Positions 34,710 through 44,007 are shown, counted from the first letter of the stretch. The stretch is 64,000 bases of DNA from Massilia rubra (GCF_011682065.1 NZ_VUYU01000033.1:1-64000), one strand, 5' to 3'. Translations and numbers: made by a program. Notes: generated by a model from the sequence alone, not told the origin.

Positions 34710-35258
34710 TTAGAACAGTTCTATGTCGCCACTTTCCAGATGCTGCTGATTGACTGCTTTTCTTAGTACACTGCGTAATTCGAGCGACTGGATCGCCAGC
34801 GCCATGCTGACCTTGCCGAGCAGCTCGACGATTTCTTCGCTGCCCGTCTCGGGCACGATGTCGGCGCCGTGCGCCCCCAGGGTGCCGAGGAACTCGCGCA
34901 AACCGGTCACCCGTTTCAGGGTGCGGTCGATCAGCTGGCTCGTCATGTCCTGGAACTGCATGCTGGTGATCGCCGTGTTCACATGCGCGCCGATCTCGCC
35001 CGACATGGCGCTCAGGCGCGCGCTCTCTTCCGGGCTCGGCGTGCCGCCGGCCAGCAGCAGGTTGATGGTGTCCTGCTGGGCCCCGACGGCGGTGTGGATG
35101 GCCATGAAACTGCTGGTAAGCTTGTCGATGGCTTCCTGCAGCAGCAAATGGGTCTGGAGCAGATCGGTCTCGACTTCCGTCAGGTGCTTCTTGCCGTGAT
35201 CCGACACGCCCGACAGCAAGCGCTTCACGTGCGAGCCCAGTATTTTCTTTCTTGTCAT
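34710..35258 (-). CDS. CheZ-like helical chemotaxis protein
   Basis: A 182-residue, all-helical cytoplasmic protein. The central helix ITSMQFQDMTSQLIDRTLKR resembles the catalytic helix of CheZ ([14 protein letters not shown] in the cheZ of this window), and the C-terminus ESGDIELF resembles the CheY-docking end of CheZ. I do not know an established gene name. The position between motB and a CheY-like regulator suggests it acts on CheY-type proteins as a phosphatase or a localiser (inference). GGGAGAGGG precedes the ATG. Confidence 0.7.
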   Translation of the reverse strand: MTRKKILGSHVKRLLSGVSDHGKKHLTEVETDLLQTHLLLQEAIDKLTSSFMAIHTAVGAQQDTINLLLAGGTPSPEESARLSAMSGEIGAHVNTAITSMQFQDMTSQLIDRTLKRVTGLREFLGTLGAHGADIVPETGSEEIVELLGKVSMALAIQSLELRSVLRKAVNQQHLESGDIELF

Positions 35259-35286
35259 TCGCCCTCTCCCGTAACTTCCCTGGCCA

Positions 35287-36225
35287 TCATGGCGCCGCCT
35301 TCGTTGCTGCCGGCGCTGCCGCTGGCGGCGTCGCGACGCCCGACTGTTCCGGCACCTCCATCGAGGCGCCGTCGCGCATGACCGCTTCTTCCGTGCGCTT
35401 GTTCATGACAATGATGCTGATGCGCCGGTTCGCCGCACTGAACGGATCCTGGCGGTCCAGCGGCGCCGCCGCGGCCAGTCCCACCACGCGCAGGATCTTG
35501 GCGTCGTTCATGCCGCCGATGACCAGTTCGCGCCGCGACGCATTCGCGCGGTCGGCCGACAATTCCCAGTTGCTGTAACCGGTGTCGCTCATGTACGGGG
35601 TCGAATCGGTGTGGCCCGACAGGCCGATCCGGTTCGGCACTTCATTCAACACGATCCCGATCACGTGCAGGATGTCGCGCGTGTACGGCTGCAGTTCGGC
35701 CTTGGCCAGGTTGAACATCGGCCGGTTCAATTCGTCCACGATCTGGATGCGCAAGCCTTCGCTGGTGATATCGAGCAGCAGCTGGTTCTTGTATTTTTTC
35801 AGCAGCGGATTGGCCTCGATGGTCGCTTCCAGCTTGGCCTTGAGCGTCTTGAGGCGGTCCGCCTCGGCCGCTTCCAGCGCCGCCTTGGCCGCCTTCAGGT
35901 CGAACGACTTCTTGTCCGGGTTCTCGCCGCGCTTGACCTGGCCGGTGCGGCGCGACAAATCCTGGCCGCCGCCCTGCAGGATCGAGGAACTGTCGCCGCT
36001 GCCCGAGCCGCCCGCCAGCGCCACCTTCAGCGGGGTCTGGAAAAATTCCGAAATGCCGTTCAAGTCACCCTTGCTGGTCGAACCCAGGAGCCACATCAGC
36101 AGGAAAAATGCCATCATCGCCGTCACGAAGTCGGCGTAGGCGATCTTCCAGGCGCCGCCGTGGTGGCCGCCGGCGGTCTTCTTGATGCGCTTGACGATAA
36201 TCGGCCGCAGGCCTTCATCGGACAT
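35287..36225 (-). CDS. motB: Flagellar motor stator protein MotB
   Basis: A 312-residue inner-membrane protein. The N-terminal cytoplasmic part (MSDEGLRPIIVKRIKK) leads to one transmembrane helix with the proton-carrying Asp in IAYADFVTAMMAFFLLMWL. A plug and linker region (about 60-130) is followed by an OmpA-like peptidoglycan-binding domain (IGLSGHTDSTPY, NWELSADRANASRREL). It ends in an Ala/Pro-rich tail. It follows motA by 56 bp. Confidence 0.96.
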   Translation of the reverse strand: MSDEGLRPIIVKRIKKTAGGHHGGAWKIAYADFVTAMMAFFLLMWLLGSTSKGDLNGISEFFQTPLKVALAGGSGSGDSSSILQGGGQDLSRRTGQVKRGENPDKKSFDLKAAKAALEAAEADRLKTLKAKLEATIEANPLLKKYKNQLLLDITSEGLRIQIVDELNRPMFNLAKAELQPYTRDILHVIGIVLNEVPNRIGLSGHTDSTPYMSDTGYSNWELSADRANASRRELVIGGMNDAKILRVVGLAAAAPLDRQDPFSAANRRISIIVMNKRTEEAVMRDGASMEVPEQSGVATPPAAAPAATKAAP

Positions 36226-36281
36226 ATGCGCTCCGTCTGGTCGGCATCATGCAAGGGGCTAAGTGGCTGGGCATGATGGGC

Positions 36282-37142
36282 TTATTTGGTCTTCGATTTC
36301 TTGATGTGCTCTTCCAGCTCGGCGAAGGTCGGTCGCTCGGTCGAGTACAGCACCTTGCGCCCGAATTCAACCGCCAGCGCCGGCGCGTAGCCATTCAGGC
36401 TTGCCAGCAGGGTCACTTTGACGCACTGGAACATCTTGGTCGACTCTTCCAGCTTCTGTTCGAGCAGGCTGGCCAGCGGGCCGACGAAGCCGTACGCCAG
36501 CAAAATCCCGAGGAAAGTGCCGACCAGCGCCTTGGCGATCAGGATGCCCAGTTCGGCCGGCGGAATGCCGACCGACTCCATCGTGTGCACCACGCCCATC
36601 ACCGCCGCCACGATGCCGAACGCCGGCAAGCCATCGCCCAGCTTGGCGATGCAATGGGCCGGAACCGCGCCTTCGTGGTGGTGCGTTTCAATTTCGTTAT
36701 CCATCAGATTTTCAATCTGGAAGGCGTCCATATTTCCCGATACCATCAAACGCAGATAATCGGTCATGAATTCGACAATATGGTGGTCGGCCAGCACGCC
36801 GGGATATTTGGAAAACACCGGGCTTTGTTCCGGGTTTTCGATATCGCCTTCGATCGACATCAAGCCTTCCTTGCGCACTTTGGAAAGGACGTCGAACAGC
36901 AGCGACATCATTTCCATGTACAGGTCCTTGGTATAGCGCGAGCCCTTGAACAGGCCGGGAACCGCCTTGAGCGTGGCCTTGATCGATTTGCTGTTATTGC
37001 CGACAAAAAAAGCGCCGAAAGCCGCACCGCCGATCATCACCAGCTCGAGCGGCTGGAACAGCGACCCGAGGTGGCCGCCACTGGCGGCAAAGCCGCCGAA
37101 GACGGAACCGCAAACGATGATGTATCCGAGTATGACTAACAA
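36282..37142 (-). CDS. motA: Flagellar motor stator protein MotA
   Basis: A 286-residue, four-helix inner-membrane protein that forms the torque-generating stator with MotB. Helices are at about 1-20 (LVILGYIIVCGSVFGGFA), 28-48, 170-190 and 200-222. The charged cytoplasmic loop includes the segment before helix 3 that contacts FliG. The TTG at 37142 is taken as start: it gives the usual length and N-terminus and has GGGAG nine bases upstream. A longer TTG start (37208) would add 22 residues not found in the family. Downstream of a membrane methyltransferase and flhDC. Confidence 0.94.
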   Translation of the reverse strand: MLVILGYIIVCGSVFGGFAASGGHLGSLFQPLELVMIGGAAFGAFFVGNNSKSIKATLKAVPGLFKGSRYTKDLYMEMMSLLFDVLSKVRKEGLMSIEGDIENPEQSPVFSKYPGVLADHHIVEFMTDYLRLMVSGNMDAFQIENLMDNEIETHHHEGAVPAHCIAKLGDGLPAFGIVAAVMGVVHTMESVGIPPAELGILIAKALVGTFLGILLAYGFVGPLASLLEQKLEESTKMFQCVKVTLLASLNGYAPALAVEFGRKVLYSTERPTFAELEEHIKKSKTK

Positions 37143-37327
37143 GTGCGCTGACTCCCAGGTTGGAAAGAGCTCGGGCAGCGCCCGACGTTTTAAAGAAAAC
37201 AACGCCAATATATGAATGGCAATGAATGCTGTCGTTTCTTTAAATTGCTCGATTCATTTAATTTACATACGGAACTACAATAGCGTGAGACGGCCCGAGC
37301 GGCAAGGAAAACCCTGCCGTCTGTCTC

Positions 37328-38152
37328 CTAAAAGTGCCATCCGTAGAGAGGCGCGCCACGCCCTGTAGGCATAAGAATAATATCCGGCGTTTTTTCCGTT
37401 ATCAGAAACTCATAACTGAGCAAAATGCTACCGGGACGCATCTCTTTTGAGGCCTTGTTCCATAAAGCACTCATTGGCGCCGGCGACAGATAAGCGAACA
37501 CCGCATCGTAGTTACTTAAATCAAGATTGTCGTAATCGCCACGCACAAAACGCGCGCGACTTGCGCTCAGCCGGGCGCGCAAAAAGCTCAGCAGCCAGGG
37601 TAGCGGCGCCAGCTCGATGCCCACAAAATGCGACTCCGGCCGGCGGCGCGCCATCTCCATCGTAAAACCGCCCAGGCCGCTGCCGATATCGATCACCAGC
37701 AAGGGTTTGCCTTTGGGCAGCAGCTTGTCGACTTCATTCCAGACCCACTTGCCGGACGGGTAGTACGGCACCTGGGTGCGGAAGGTGGACCAGTACAGCG
37801 CCAGCAGGAACAGGAACACGCCCAGGAACAGCAGCGGAGGCAGGTTCAGCTCGAACACGAGGCTGAGCGCGCCGGTCAGCGCCAGCGGAAACACCAGCTG
37901 GATCCCGAGCCACCACACGGCCAGGCCGCGCAGGCGCGTCATGGCGCAGGCGACGATGCCCTGCACCAGGGCGACATCGGCATACGACAGGATGGCGCCG
38001 CTGCGCGCCAGCAGGAACACGATGAGCAAGGTCAGCGGAAAAGCCAGGCATTGCAGCAGCAGCGCCTGCACCGCGGGGGCACGCCAGATGCGGCGAAGGG
38101 CAAGGCTTGCGCCCTGCCCTTCGGAAGATGTGCGGGAAGGTTTGCCGGTCAC
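37328..38152 (-). CDS. Membrane-anchored class I SAM-dependent methyltransferase
   Basis: A 274-residue protein starting at a GTG that overlaps the flhC stop codon (GTGA). The first half has four hydrophobic segments (about residues 25-50, 50-68, 75-100 and 100-120), so it is anchored in the inner membrane. The second half is a Rossmann methyltransferase: SAM loop VIDIGSGLGGFTMEMARR, a second strand ending in VGIELAPLPW, and RGDYDNLDLSNYDAVFAYL. The substrate is unknown; a lipid, quinone or protein are all possible. Its coupling to flhC and place just before motAB suggest a link to the motility regulon. Confidence 0.82.
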   Translation of the reverse strand: MTGKPSRTSSEGQGASLALRRIWRAPAVQALLLQCLAFPLTLLIVFLLARSGAILSYADVALVQGIVACAMTRLRGLAVWWLGIQLVFPLALTGALSLVFELNLPPLLFLGVFLFLLALYWSTFRTQVPYYPSGKWVWNEVDKLLPKGKPLLVIDIGSGLGGFTMEMARRRPESHFVGIELAPLPWLLSFLRARLSASRARFVRGDYDNLDLSNYDAVFAYLSPAPMSALWNKASKEMRPGSILLSYEFLITEKTPDIILMPTGRGAPLYGWHF

Positions 38153-38754
38153 GCGTTCAGCAGCGCCGTCGCGGCGGCGTGCGCGTCCCTGGCCTCTTTG
38201 GCGTCGCTCGCATCCTTGGCGTCCTTGGCATCCTTGACCTTCCTGGTCTTGCCGGCGCGCGAAGGCATGTTGCACAGGCCGCACTGATACGCGTGGTTCA
38301 GGTCGAGGCAATCGACCACGAACTTGCCCTGGCACTTGTCGCACGGGGCCATGGCCAGCATTTTGCTCTGGAAGAAGCGCACCAGGGTCCACGCGCGGGT
38401 GAGCGAGAGCAGCGCTTCGACGCCGGGCTCGGGCGGCATTTGTTCGAGGTACAGCTTGTAGGCCTTCATGACCGCTTCGATACCGGTGGCGCCGGCATGA
38501 TCGACCAGGAATTTATGGATATTGATGAACAGCGAGGCGTGGATATTCGGCTGCCAGGTGAGGAACCAGTCGGTCGAGAAAGGCAGCATGCCCTTCGGCG
38601 GCGAGACGCCCTTGAGTTCCTTGTACAGCTTGAGCAAGCGTTCGCGCGAGAGCGACACTTCGGTCTCGAGCAACTGCAAGCGGGCGCCCAGGTTGATCAG
38701 CTCCATGGCCAGGCCGATTTCCTGGGCTTCCGATACGACGCTTTTCTTGGCCAT
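38149..38754 (-). CDS. flhC: Flagellar transcriptional activator FlhC
   Basis: A 201-residue subunit of the FlhD4C2 master activator. It matches FlhC through RLQLLETEVSLSRERLLKLYKE and FSTDWFLTWQPNIHASLF, and has the four-Cys zinc site CDKCQGKFVVDCLDLNHAYQC (with Cys-x2-Cys again after it). The tail is unusual: about 25 extra residues rich in KDA repeats (KDAKDAKDASDAKEARDA). The start at 38754 (MAKKSVVSEAQE) agrees with the family. The stop is shared with the start of the methyltransferase. Confidence 0.96.
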   Translation of the reverse strand: MAKKSVVSEAQEIGLAMELINLGARLQLLETEVSLSRERLLKLYKELKGVSPPKGMLPFSTDWFLTWQPNIHASLFINIHKFLVDHAGATGIEAVMKAYKLYLEQMPPEPGVEALLSLTRAWTLVRFFQSKMLAMAPCDKCQGKFVVDCLDLNHAYQCGLCNMPSRAGKTRKVKDAKDAKDASDAKEARDAHAAATALLNA

Positions 38755-38808
38755 GAGCTCTCCCGAGGTTGCTGTTGTCGGCCGCGAGCGCGGCAAACCA
38801 GGCAACGC

Positions 38809-39126
38809 TTAAACGATTTCTTCGACTGCCTGGCCGGCCATCAGGATGGCGGCGTGGGACTGGGCGAGGACGCGGTCTTTGCTGTTGCTGGTCAACATCG
38901 ACAGAATAGCACCATCATCGAAGCGGAAGCGCGCCAGCATCATATTGCCGCCAGCCAACTTCAAGATCTGGGAATTGCTCATGTTTTCGATCAGTTCGGC
39001 GATGTCCGCCGAAATCCCGAGACGGAAGATCGCGGTCACTTTGTCGGCGCGAATCATCTGCTGGGCGAGCATCAGGTAGCTCAGGTTCGCATCACGAATT
39101 TCAGCCATCATGTCGTTCGCAGTCAT
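38809..39126 (-). CDS. flhD: Flagellar transcriptional activator FlhD
   Basis: A 105-residue subunit of the flagellar master regulator. Helical family sequence: EIRDANLSYLMLAQQMIRAD, KVTAIFRLGISADIAELI and LARFRFDDGAILSMLTS. First gene of the motility block; the long 5' region upstream probably integrates several inputs. It is 54 bp upstream of flhC. Confidence 0.96.
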   Translation of the reverse strand: MTANDMMAEIRDANLSYLMLAQQMIRADKVTAIFRLGISADIAELIENMSNSQILKLAGGNMMLARFRFDDGAILSMLTSNSKDRVLAQSHAAILMAGQAVEEIV

Positions 39127-39260
39127 TTTCCGTCTCCTTCAATCCGTTGAAATCTGGCGCTGTGTTCGTATTGCCAGTGAGATAGATTCTGACTGTACAG
39201 CAACAATACGAGAATAGGCGCGCGCCTGTATTTTGGGTGAGGTACAGATGAGGCAAGTCC

Positions 39261-39281
39261 GTAGGTGTTCGTCCTACGAAC
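39261..39281. promoter_or_regulatory. Inverted repeat upstream of flhD (possible operator)
   Basis: GTTCGT-CCT-ACGAAC (39267-39281) is a perfect 6-bp inverted repeat, overlapped by GTAGG-N7-CCTAC (39261-39277). It lies 135-155 bp upstream of the flhD start. It could be an operator or an RNA hairpin in the flhD leader; no regulator can be named. Confidence 0.4.
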
Positions 39282-39579
39282 CCTGCCGGATCATGGTCGC
39301 GCCCCTATGAAAACGGGGCGGAGAAGCTGATTGTGGGGCGCTGTGTAACTGACCCGTCGACGCGGTTTTTCTGTCGTCTTGTACCGGTTACGTCAAACTT
39401 TTGGAGAACTTGAGGGTTTTTTCGAAATAGATTCAAAAAAACTGAAAATAGTTTGAAAGTCCCGCGTGTCTGACTCGGTAACGGCGGGTGGACGGGGAAC
39501 TTGAGGGGAAGTTGAAAAATATGTTCACGCTCAGTGCTCAGGTCGTTTCCGTAACGCCCCGTTGTTCTCGCCGCCAGCT

Positions 39580-39668
39580 CGTCGTTCCCGCGAAGGCGGG
39601 AACCCAAGTACGTGCCGACGCCACTAGCGGATCAATCAACTTGGGTTCCCGCCTTCGCGGGAACGACG
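39580..39668. repeat. REP-type inverted-repeat pair, copy 2
   Basis: Two arms CGTCGTTCCCGCGAAGGCGG... and its complement face each other around a spacer of about 31 bp. The arm loop is GAAG here instead of GCAG in copies 1 and 3, and the opposite arm has changed to match (CTTC). Located in the flhD/kynU divergent region, about 97 bp before the kynU start. Confidence 0.9.
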
Positions 39669-39764
39669 GGACGGGGGCCATTCCCGCCTCCCGCCTTAAT
39701 TTTCTTGCTACACTGCCGCATTGGCTCAAATTACATGAAGCCTAAAGTATTTCTAAGGTGAACG

Positions 39765-41003
39765 ATGAACCGTAACGACTGCCTTGCCCTCGACGCCGGC
39801 GATGCCCTCGCCCCCCTGCGCCAGCACTTCGACCTGCCCGACGGCCTGATCTACCTCGATGGCAACTCGCTGGGCGCCCGCCCGCGCGCCGCCCTCGCGC
39901 GCGCCCAGGACGTCATCGCCCGCGAATGGGGCCGCGACCTGATCACCAGCTGGAACACGGCCGGCTGGTTCGACCTGCCCAAGCGCCTCGGCGACCGCCT
40001 CGCCCCGCTGATCGGCGCGCGCGCCGGCGAAGTCGTCGTCAACGACACCACCTCGCTCAACCTGTTCAAGGCGCTCGCCGCGGCCCTGCACATGCAGTCG
40101 GGCTCGCCCGGGCGCAAGGTCATCGTCACCGAACGCAGCAACTTCCCCACCGACCTGTACATGGCCCAGGGCCTGACCGGCTGGCTCGACCGCGGCTACG
40201 AGGTGCGCCTGGTCGACTCGGTCGAGGAGCTTGCCGGCGCTGTCGGGCAAGACTGCGCCGTCGTCATGCTCACCCACGTGAACTACCGCACCGGCTACCA
40301 GCACGACATGGCCGCCATGAGCCGCCACGCGCACGAACAGGGCGCGCTGATCCTGTGGGACCTGGCCCACTCGGCCGGCGCCGTGCCGCTCGACCTGCAA
40401 GGCGACGGCGCCGACCTGGCCGTCGGCTGTACATATAAGTACCTCAACGCCGGCCCCGGCGCACCGGCCTTTATCTGGGTGCCCGAGCGCCACCAGGCGG
40501 CCTTCACCCAGCCGCTGTCAGGCTGGTGGGGCCACGCCCGGCCCTTCGCCATGGCGCCCGAATTCGAGCCGGTCGCCGGCATCGGACGCGCGCTGTGCGG
40601 CACCCAGCCGATCGTCTCGCTGTCCCTGGTCGAATGCGGGCTCGAGATCTTCGAACAAACCGACATGCACGCCATCCGCGCCAAGTCGCTGGCCCTGACC
40701 GATTTGTTCATCGCCCTGGTAGAACAACGGTGCGCCAGCCATCCGCTGGGCCTTGCCACCCCGCGCGAGCATGCGCGGCGCGGCAGCCAGGTGAGCTTTA
40801 CCCACCCGCACGGCTACGCGGTGATGCAAGCCCTGATCGCGCGCGGCGTCATTGGCGACTACCGCGAGCCGGCCATCATGCGCTTCGGCTTTACGCCGCT
40901 GTACACCAGCTTTGCCGACATCTGGGACGCGGTCGAAATCCTGCGCCAGATCCTCGATGACCGAGCCTACGATGTTGCCGCCAGCCGCGGCGCAGTAACC
41001 TGA
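39765..41003 (+). CDS. kynU: Kynureninase
   Basis: A 412-residue cytoplasmic PLP enzyme that cleaves kynurenine to anthranilate and alanine (or 3-hydroxykynurenine to 3-hydroxyanthranilate). Family motifs: [57 protein letters not shown] and the PLP lysine Lys225 in [18 protein letters not shown]. Length is typical. It precedes kynA by 22 bp; no kynB is in the window, so the formamidase must be elsewhere or replaced. Confidence 0.96.
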   Translation: MNRNDCLALDAGDALAPLRQHFDLPDGLIYLDGNSLGARPRAALARAQDVIAREWGRDLITSWNTAGWFDLPKRLGDRLAPLIGARAGEVVVNDTTSLNLFKALAAALHMQSGSPGRKVIVTERSNFPTDLYMAQGLTGWLDRGYEVRLVDSVEELAGAVGQDCAVVMLTHVNYRTGYQHDMAAMSRHAHEQGALILWDLAHSAGAVPLDLQGDGADLAVGCTYKYLNAGPGAPAFIWVPERHQAAFTQPLSGWWGHARPFAMAPEFEPVAGIGRALCGTQPIVSLSLVECGLEIFEQTDMHAIRAKSLALTDLFIALVEQRCASHPLGLATPREHARRGSQVSFTHPHGYAVMQALIARGVIGDYREPAIMRFGFTPLYTSFADIWDAVEILRQILDDRAYDVAASRGAVT

Positions 41004-41025
41004 CCGAACAGCCTGAAAGCGAATC

Positions 41026-41868
41026 ATGTCCGATGAAGCAAAATGTCCGGCCCAATGGCACGGCGCCAAGATGGATTTCAGCGAAGCGATGAGCTACGGC
41101 GACTACCTGGGACTCGAGCAGATCCTGGGCGCCCAGCATCCGCGCTCGCCCAACCACAATGAAATGCTGTTCATCGTGCAGCACCAGACCAGCGAATTGT
41201 GGCTCAAGCTGATGCTGCACGAATTGCACGCGGTGCGCGCCAACCTGCGCGCCGGGGAACTGGCGCCGGCCTTCAAGATGCTGGCCCGGGTGGCGCGCAT
41301 CATGGACCAGTTGGTGCACGCCTGGGACGTGCTGGCTACCATGACGCCGACCGAATACACCGCCATCCGCCCATTCCTGGGCGCGTCGTCGGGCTTTCAG
41401 TCGCACCAGTACCGCGAGCTTGAATTCCTGCTCGGGAACAAGAACGCGGCGCTGTTGAACGTGCACGACACCGCGCCGGCGGCGCACGCGGTGCTCGATC
41501 GCGAACTGCGCGCGCCCTCGGTCTACGACGAAGCGGTGATGCTGCTCGCGCGCAGCGGCTTTGCCATCGCGCCCGAACGCCTGAACGCCGACTGGACCCT
41601 GCCGACCCGCGCCGACGACTCGGTCAAGGCGGCCTGGCTGACCGTGTACCAGGACCCGTCGCAGCACTGGGCCTTGTACGAACTGGCCGAAAAGCTGGTG
41701 GACATGGAGACCGCGTTTCGCTTCTGGCGCTTCCGCCACGTGACGACGGTCGAACGCATCATCGGTTTCAAAACCGGCACCGGCGGCACGGCCGGCGTGA
41801 GCTACCTGCGCAAGATGCTCGACGTGGTGCTGTTTCCGGAGTTGTTCTCGCTGCGCACGGCCCTGTAA
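41026..41868 (+). CDS. kynA: Tryptophan 2,3-dioxygenase
   Basis: A 280-residue haem dioxygenase that opens the indole ring of tryptophan to N-formylkynurenine. Signature stretches: [38 protein letters not shown] (with the haem-pocket His), [38 protein letters not shown] and [15 protein letters not shown]. Length is typical. Second gene of the kyn operon, probably induced by tryptophan or kynurenine through a regulator not found here. Confidence 0.97.
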   Translation: MSDEAKCPAQWHGAKMDFSEAMSYGDYLGLEQILGAQHPRSPNHNEMLFIVQHQTSELWLKLMLHELHAVRANLRAGELAPAFKMLARVARIMDQLVHAWDVLATMTPTEYTAIRPFLGASSGFQSHQYRELEFLLGNKNAALLNVHDTAPAAHAVLDRELRAPSVYDEAVMLLARSGFAIAPERLNADWTLPTRADDSVKAAWLTVYQDPSQHWALYELAEKLVDMETAFRFWRFRHVTTVERIIGFKTGTGGTAGVSYLRKMLDVVLFPELFSLRTAL

Positions 41869-42174
41869 GCGGTACAAGGGCGCCTGGGAAGGTCCCCATC
41901 CCCCGGGCGACGACTCCATGATCAGCCAGCCGGTATCCTGAATACTTGCAGTAAATCAGTGTTTCTTCCACGCCGCACGGCGGAAAGGTTTCCATTGACT
42001 TGGGAAGGAGCGTGATGTCAAATGCTCCACAGTCACCTGAAAACGATTTCAAAACTATTCGGGGACGACAGGCGCCAAGGTGCGCCGCCCGCAGCACCGA
42101 GATGGCAGCAAGCCCGATCCCGCCACTGGCCCGTCGCCCCTCGCTCACCGACATCGACCCAGGAGACAATAGCG
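41869..42174. other. Intergenic region between kynA and the GH5 gene
   Basis: About 300 bp that should hold the GH5 promoter. An open frame runs through it into the GH5 gene but has no signal-peptide or family content. No T-run terminator is visible after kynA; GGGCGCC/CCCGGGCG-type pairing at about 41880-41912 is imperfect. No repeat of the window's families. Confidence 0.45.
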
Positions 42175-44007
42175 ATGAGCATGACCCTCAACAATGCAGC
42201 AGTATTGCGCCCAACCTTCCGCCCGGCTTCCCACCTCCCCTTCACGCGCCTGGCCGCCGCCCTGGCGCTGTCGCTGTGCGCCGGCGCCGCGCTGGCCGAT
42301 GTGCCGGCGCTGTCGGTGGCCGGCAACCAGGTGCTGGTCGGCGGCAAGCCGGGCAGCATCAGCGGCAGCAGCATGTACTGGTCCAACAACGGCTGGCCCG
42401 GCGCGCGCTTCTACAACGCCGGCGCGGTCGGCTGGCTCAAGGACGACTGGAAGGCCAAGCTGGTGCGCGCCGCCATGGGCGTGGAAGAAGACGGCGGCTA
42501 CATCCAGTTCCCGGCCGATAACAAGGCGCGCGTCAAGGCCGTGGTGGACGCCGCCATCGCCAAGGACATGTACGTCATCATCGACTGGCACTCGCACTAC
42601 GCCTTCCGCCATCAAAACGAAGCGATCGCCTTCTTCCAGGAGATGGCGCGCACCTACGGCAACCACAAGCACGTCATCTACGAGATCTACAACGAACCGA
42701 AGGACGACGTTACGTGGGACGCCAACGTCAAGCCGTACGCGCAGGCGGTGATCGCGGCGATCCGGGCGATCGATCCCGACAACCTGATCATCGTCGGTTC
42801 GCCGCACTGGTCGCAGGACGCCGACATCGCCTCGCGCAATCCGATCACGGGCCACAGCAACATCGCCTACACCCTGCACTTCTACGCCGGCACCCACACC
42901 CAATACCTGCGCGACAAGGCCGCCACCGCCATGAACAACGGCCTGGCCCTGTTCGTGACCGAGTGGGGTTCGGTCAACGCGGACGGCAACGGCGGCGTGA
43001 ACTACCCCGAAACCAACGCCTGGATCGACTTCATGAAGAAGCACAACATCAGCAACGCCAACTGGGCGCTCGATGATGCCAGAGAAGGCTCGGCCAGCCT
43101 GGTGCCGGGAGCCAGCTCCAACGGTGGCTGGGCCAACTGGGACCTGACCGAATCGGGCAAGCAGGCGCGCGAGACGGTGCGCAACTGGCCATCGACGCCG
43201 GACGCCGGCTGCGCCACCGCCAGCGTGCCATCGACCATCCAGGCCGAAGCCTGGTGCCAGATGAGCGGCGTGCAGCTGGAAGCGACCAGCGACGCCGGCG
43301 GCGGCCAGAACGTCGGCTACATCGACAGCGGCGACTGGATGAACTACACGGTCGACGTGCCGTCCGCCGGGCTGTACACGGTGTCGTACCGCGTGGCCAG
43401 CGCCAATGGCGGCGGCAGCATCAGCCTGGAACGGGCCGGCGGCAGCCCGGTGTTCGGCACCAAAGCGGTGGGCGCGACCGGCGGCTGGCAAAGCTGGAGC
43501 ACCATCTCGCACGACGTACAGCTCCCGGCCGGCAAGCAGTCGATCGGGATCGCGGCCAAGGCCGGCGGCTTTAACCTGAACTGGATCGGCATCGCCGCCG
43601 CCGGATCGGGCGGGCAGATCGCGCTGATCCAGGCCGAAGACCATGCCAGCATGAGCGGCGTGGAGTCGGAACCGACCACCGACGCCGGCGGCGGCAGGAA
43701 CGCCAGCCATATCGACACCGGCGACTGGATGTCGTACACCAACGCGCCCGTGCTCATTCCCGAAACCGGCGCCTACACGATCGAATTCCGGGTCGCCAGT
43801 CCGGGCGGCGGCGAGCTCAGTTTCGAGGAAGCCGGCGGCAAGCCGAACTACGCCACGGTAGCGGTGCCGGCCACCGGCGGCTGGCAGAACTGGGCCTCCG
43901 TGAACCGGACAGTGACCTTGTCGGCCGGCAGCCATTCGTTCGGCGTGTATGCGAAACAGGGCGGCTGGAACCTGAACTGGATCAAGGTGAGCAAGGCCGC
44001 GCGATAG
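42175..44007 (+). CDS. Secreted GH5 endoglucanase with two CBM6 modules
   Basis: A 610-residue exported glycoside hydrolase. A signal peptide with a long n-region (about 1-42, ending GAALA/DVPALS) is followed by a GH5 catalytic domain (about 45-340) with acid/base Glu174 in IYEIYNEPKDD, nucleophile Glu263 in LFVTEWGSV, and IIDWHSHYA before them. Two CBM6-like modules follow (about 350-475 and 483-610); each has the IQAE...M-SGV, DAGGG-N, ID(S/T)GDWM(N/S)YT and NLNWI blocks. AGGAGACAAT precedes the ATG at 42175; the longer frame to 42022 is not supported. It probably acts on cellulose or mixed-linkage glucans outside the cell. Confidence 0.93.
   Translation: MSMTLNNAAVLRPTFRPASHLPFTRLAAALALSLCAGAALADVPALSVAGNQVLVGGKPGSISGSSMYWSNNGWPGARFYNAGAVGWLKDDWKAKLVRAAMGVEEDGGYIQFPADNKARVKAVVDAAIAKDMYVIIDWHSHYAFRHQNEAIAFFQEMARTYGNHKHVIYEIYNEPKDDVTWDANVKPYAQAVIAAIRAIDPDNLIIVGSPHWSQDADIASRNPITGHSNIAYTLHFYAGTHTQYLRDKAATAMNNGLALFVTEWGSVNADGNGGVNYPETNAWIDFMKKHNISNANWALDDAREGSASLVPGASSNGGWANWDLTESGKQARETVRNWPSTPDAGCATASVPSTIQAEAWCQMSGVQLEATSDAGGGQNVGYIDSGDWMNYTVDVPSAGLYTVSYRVASANGGGSISLERAGGSPVFGTKAVGATGGWQSWSTISHDVQLPAGKQSIGIAAKAGGFNLNWIGIAAAGSGGQIALIQAEDHASMSGVESEPTTDAGGGRNASHIDTGDWMSYTNAPVLIPETGAYTIEFRVASPGGGELSFEEAGGKPNYATVAVPATGGWQNWASVNRTVTLSAGSHSFGVYAKQGGWNLNWIKVSKAAR

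Larger units (their letters stand above)
39127..39764. other. Long intergenic region upstream of flhD and kynU
   Basis: About 640 bp between divergent genes. It contains the inverted repeat at 39261-39281 and the REP-type pair at 39580-39668 (both listed separately), a hairpin CGCCCC/GGGGCG near 39301-39321, and an AT-richer stretch at about 39410-39450. No gene is supported. It should contain the flhD promoter and leader and the kynU promoter, but no clear consensus box was found. Confidence 0.5.

Noticed and set aside
36282-37208. Longer MotA start at 37208
   Set aside because: Adds 22 residues outside the family N-terminus and lacks a Shine-Dalgarno; TTG at 37142 fits better.
37143-37327. 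A sigma-28 (FliA) promoter before motA
   Set aside because: TAAAGAAA and GCCATTCA are present on the minus strand but 3 bp too far apart and imperfect in the -10; not reported as a feature.
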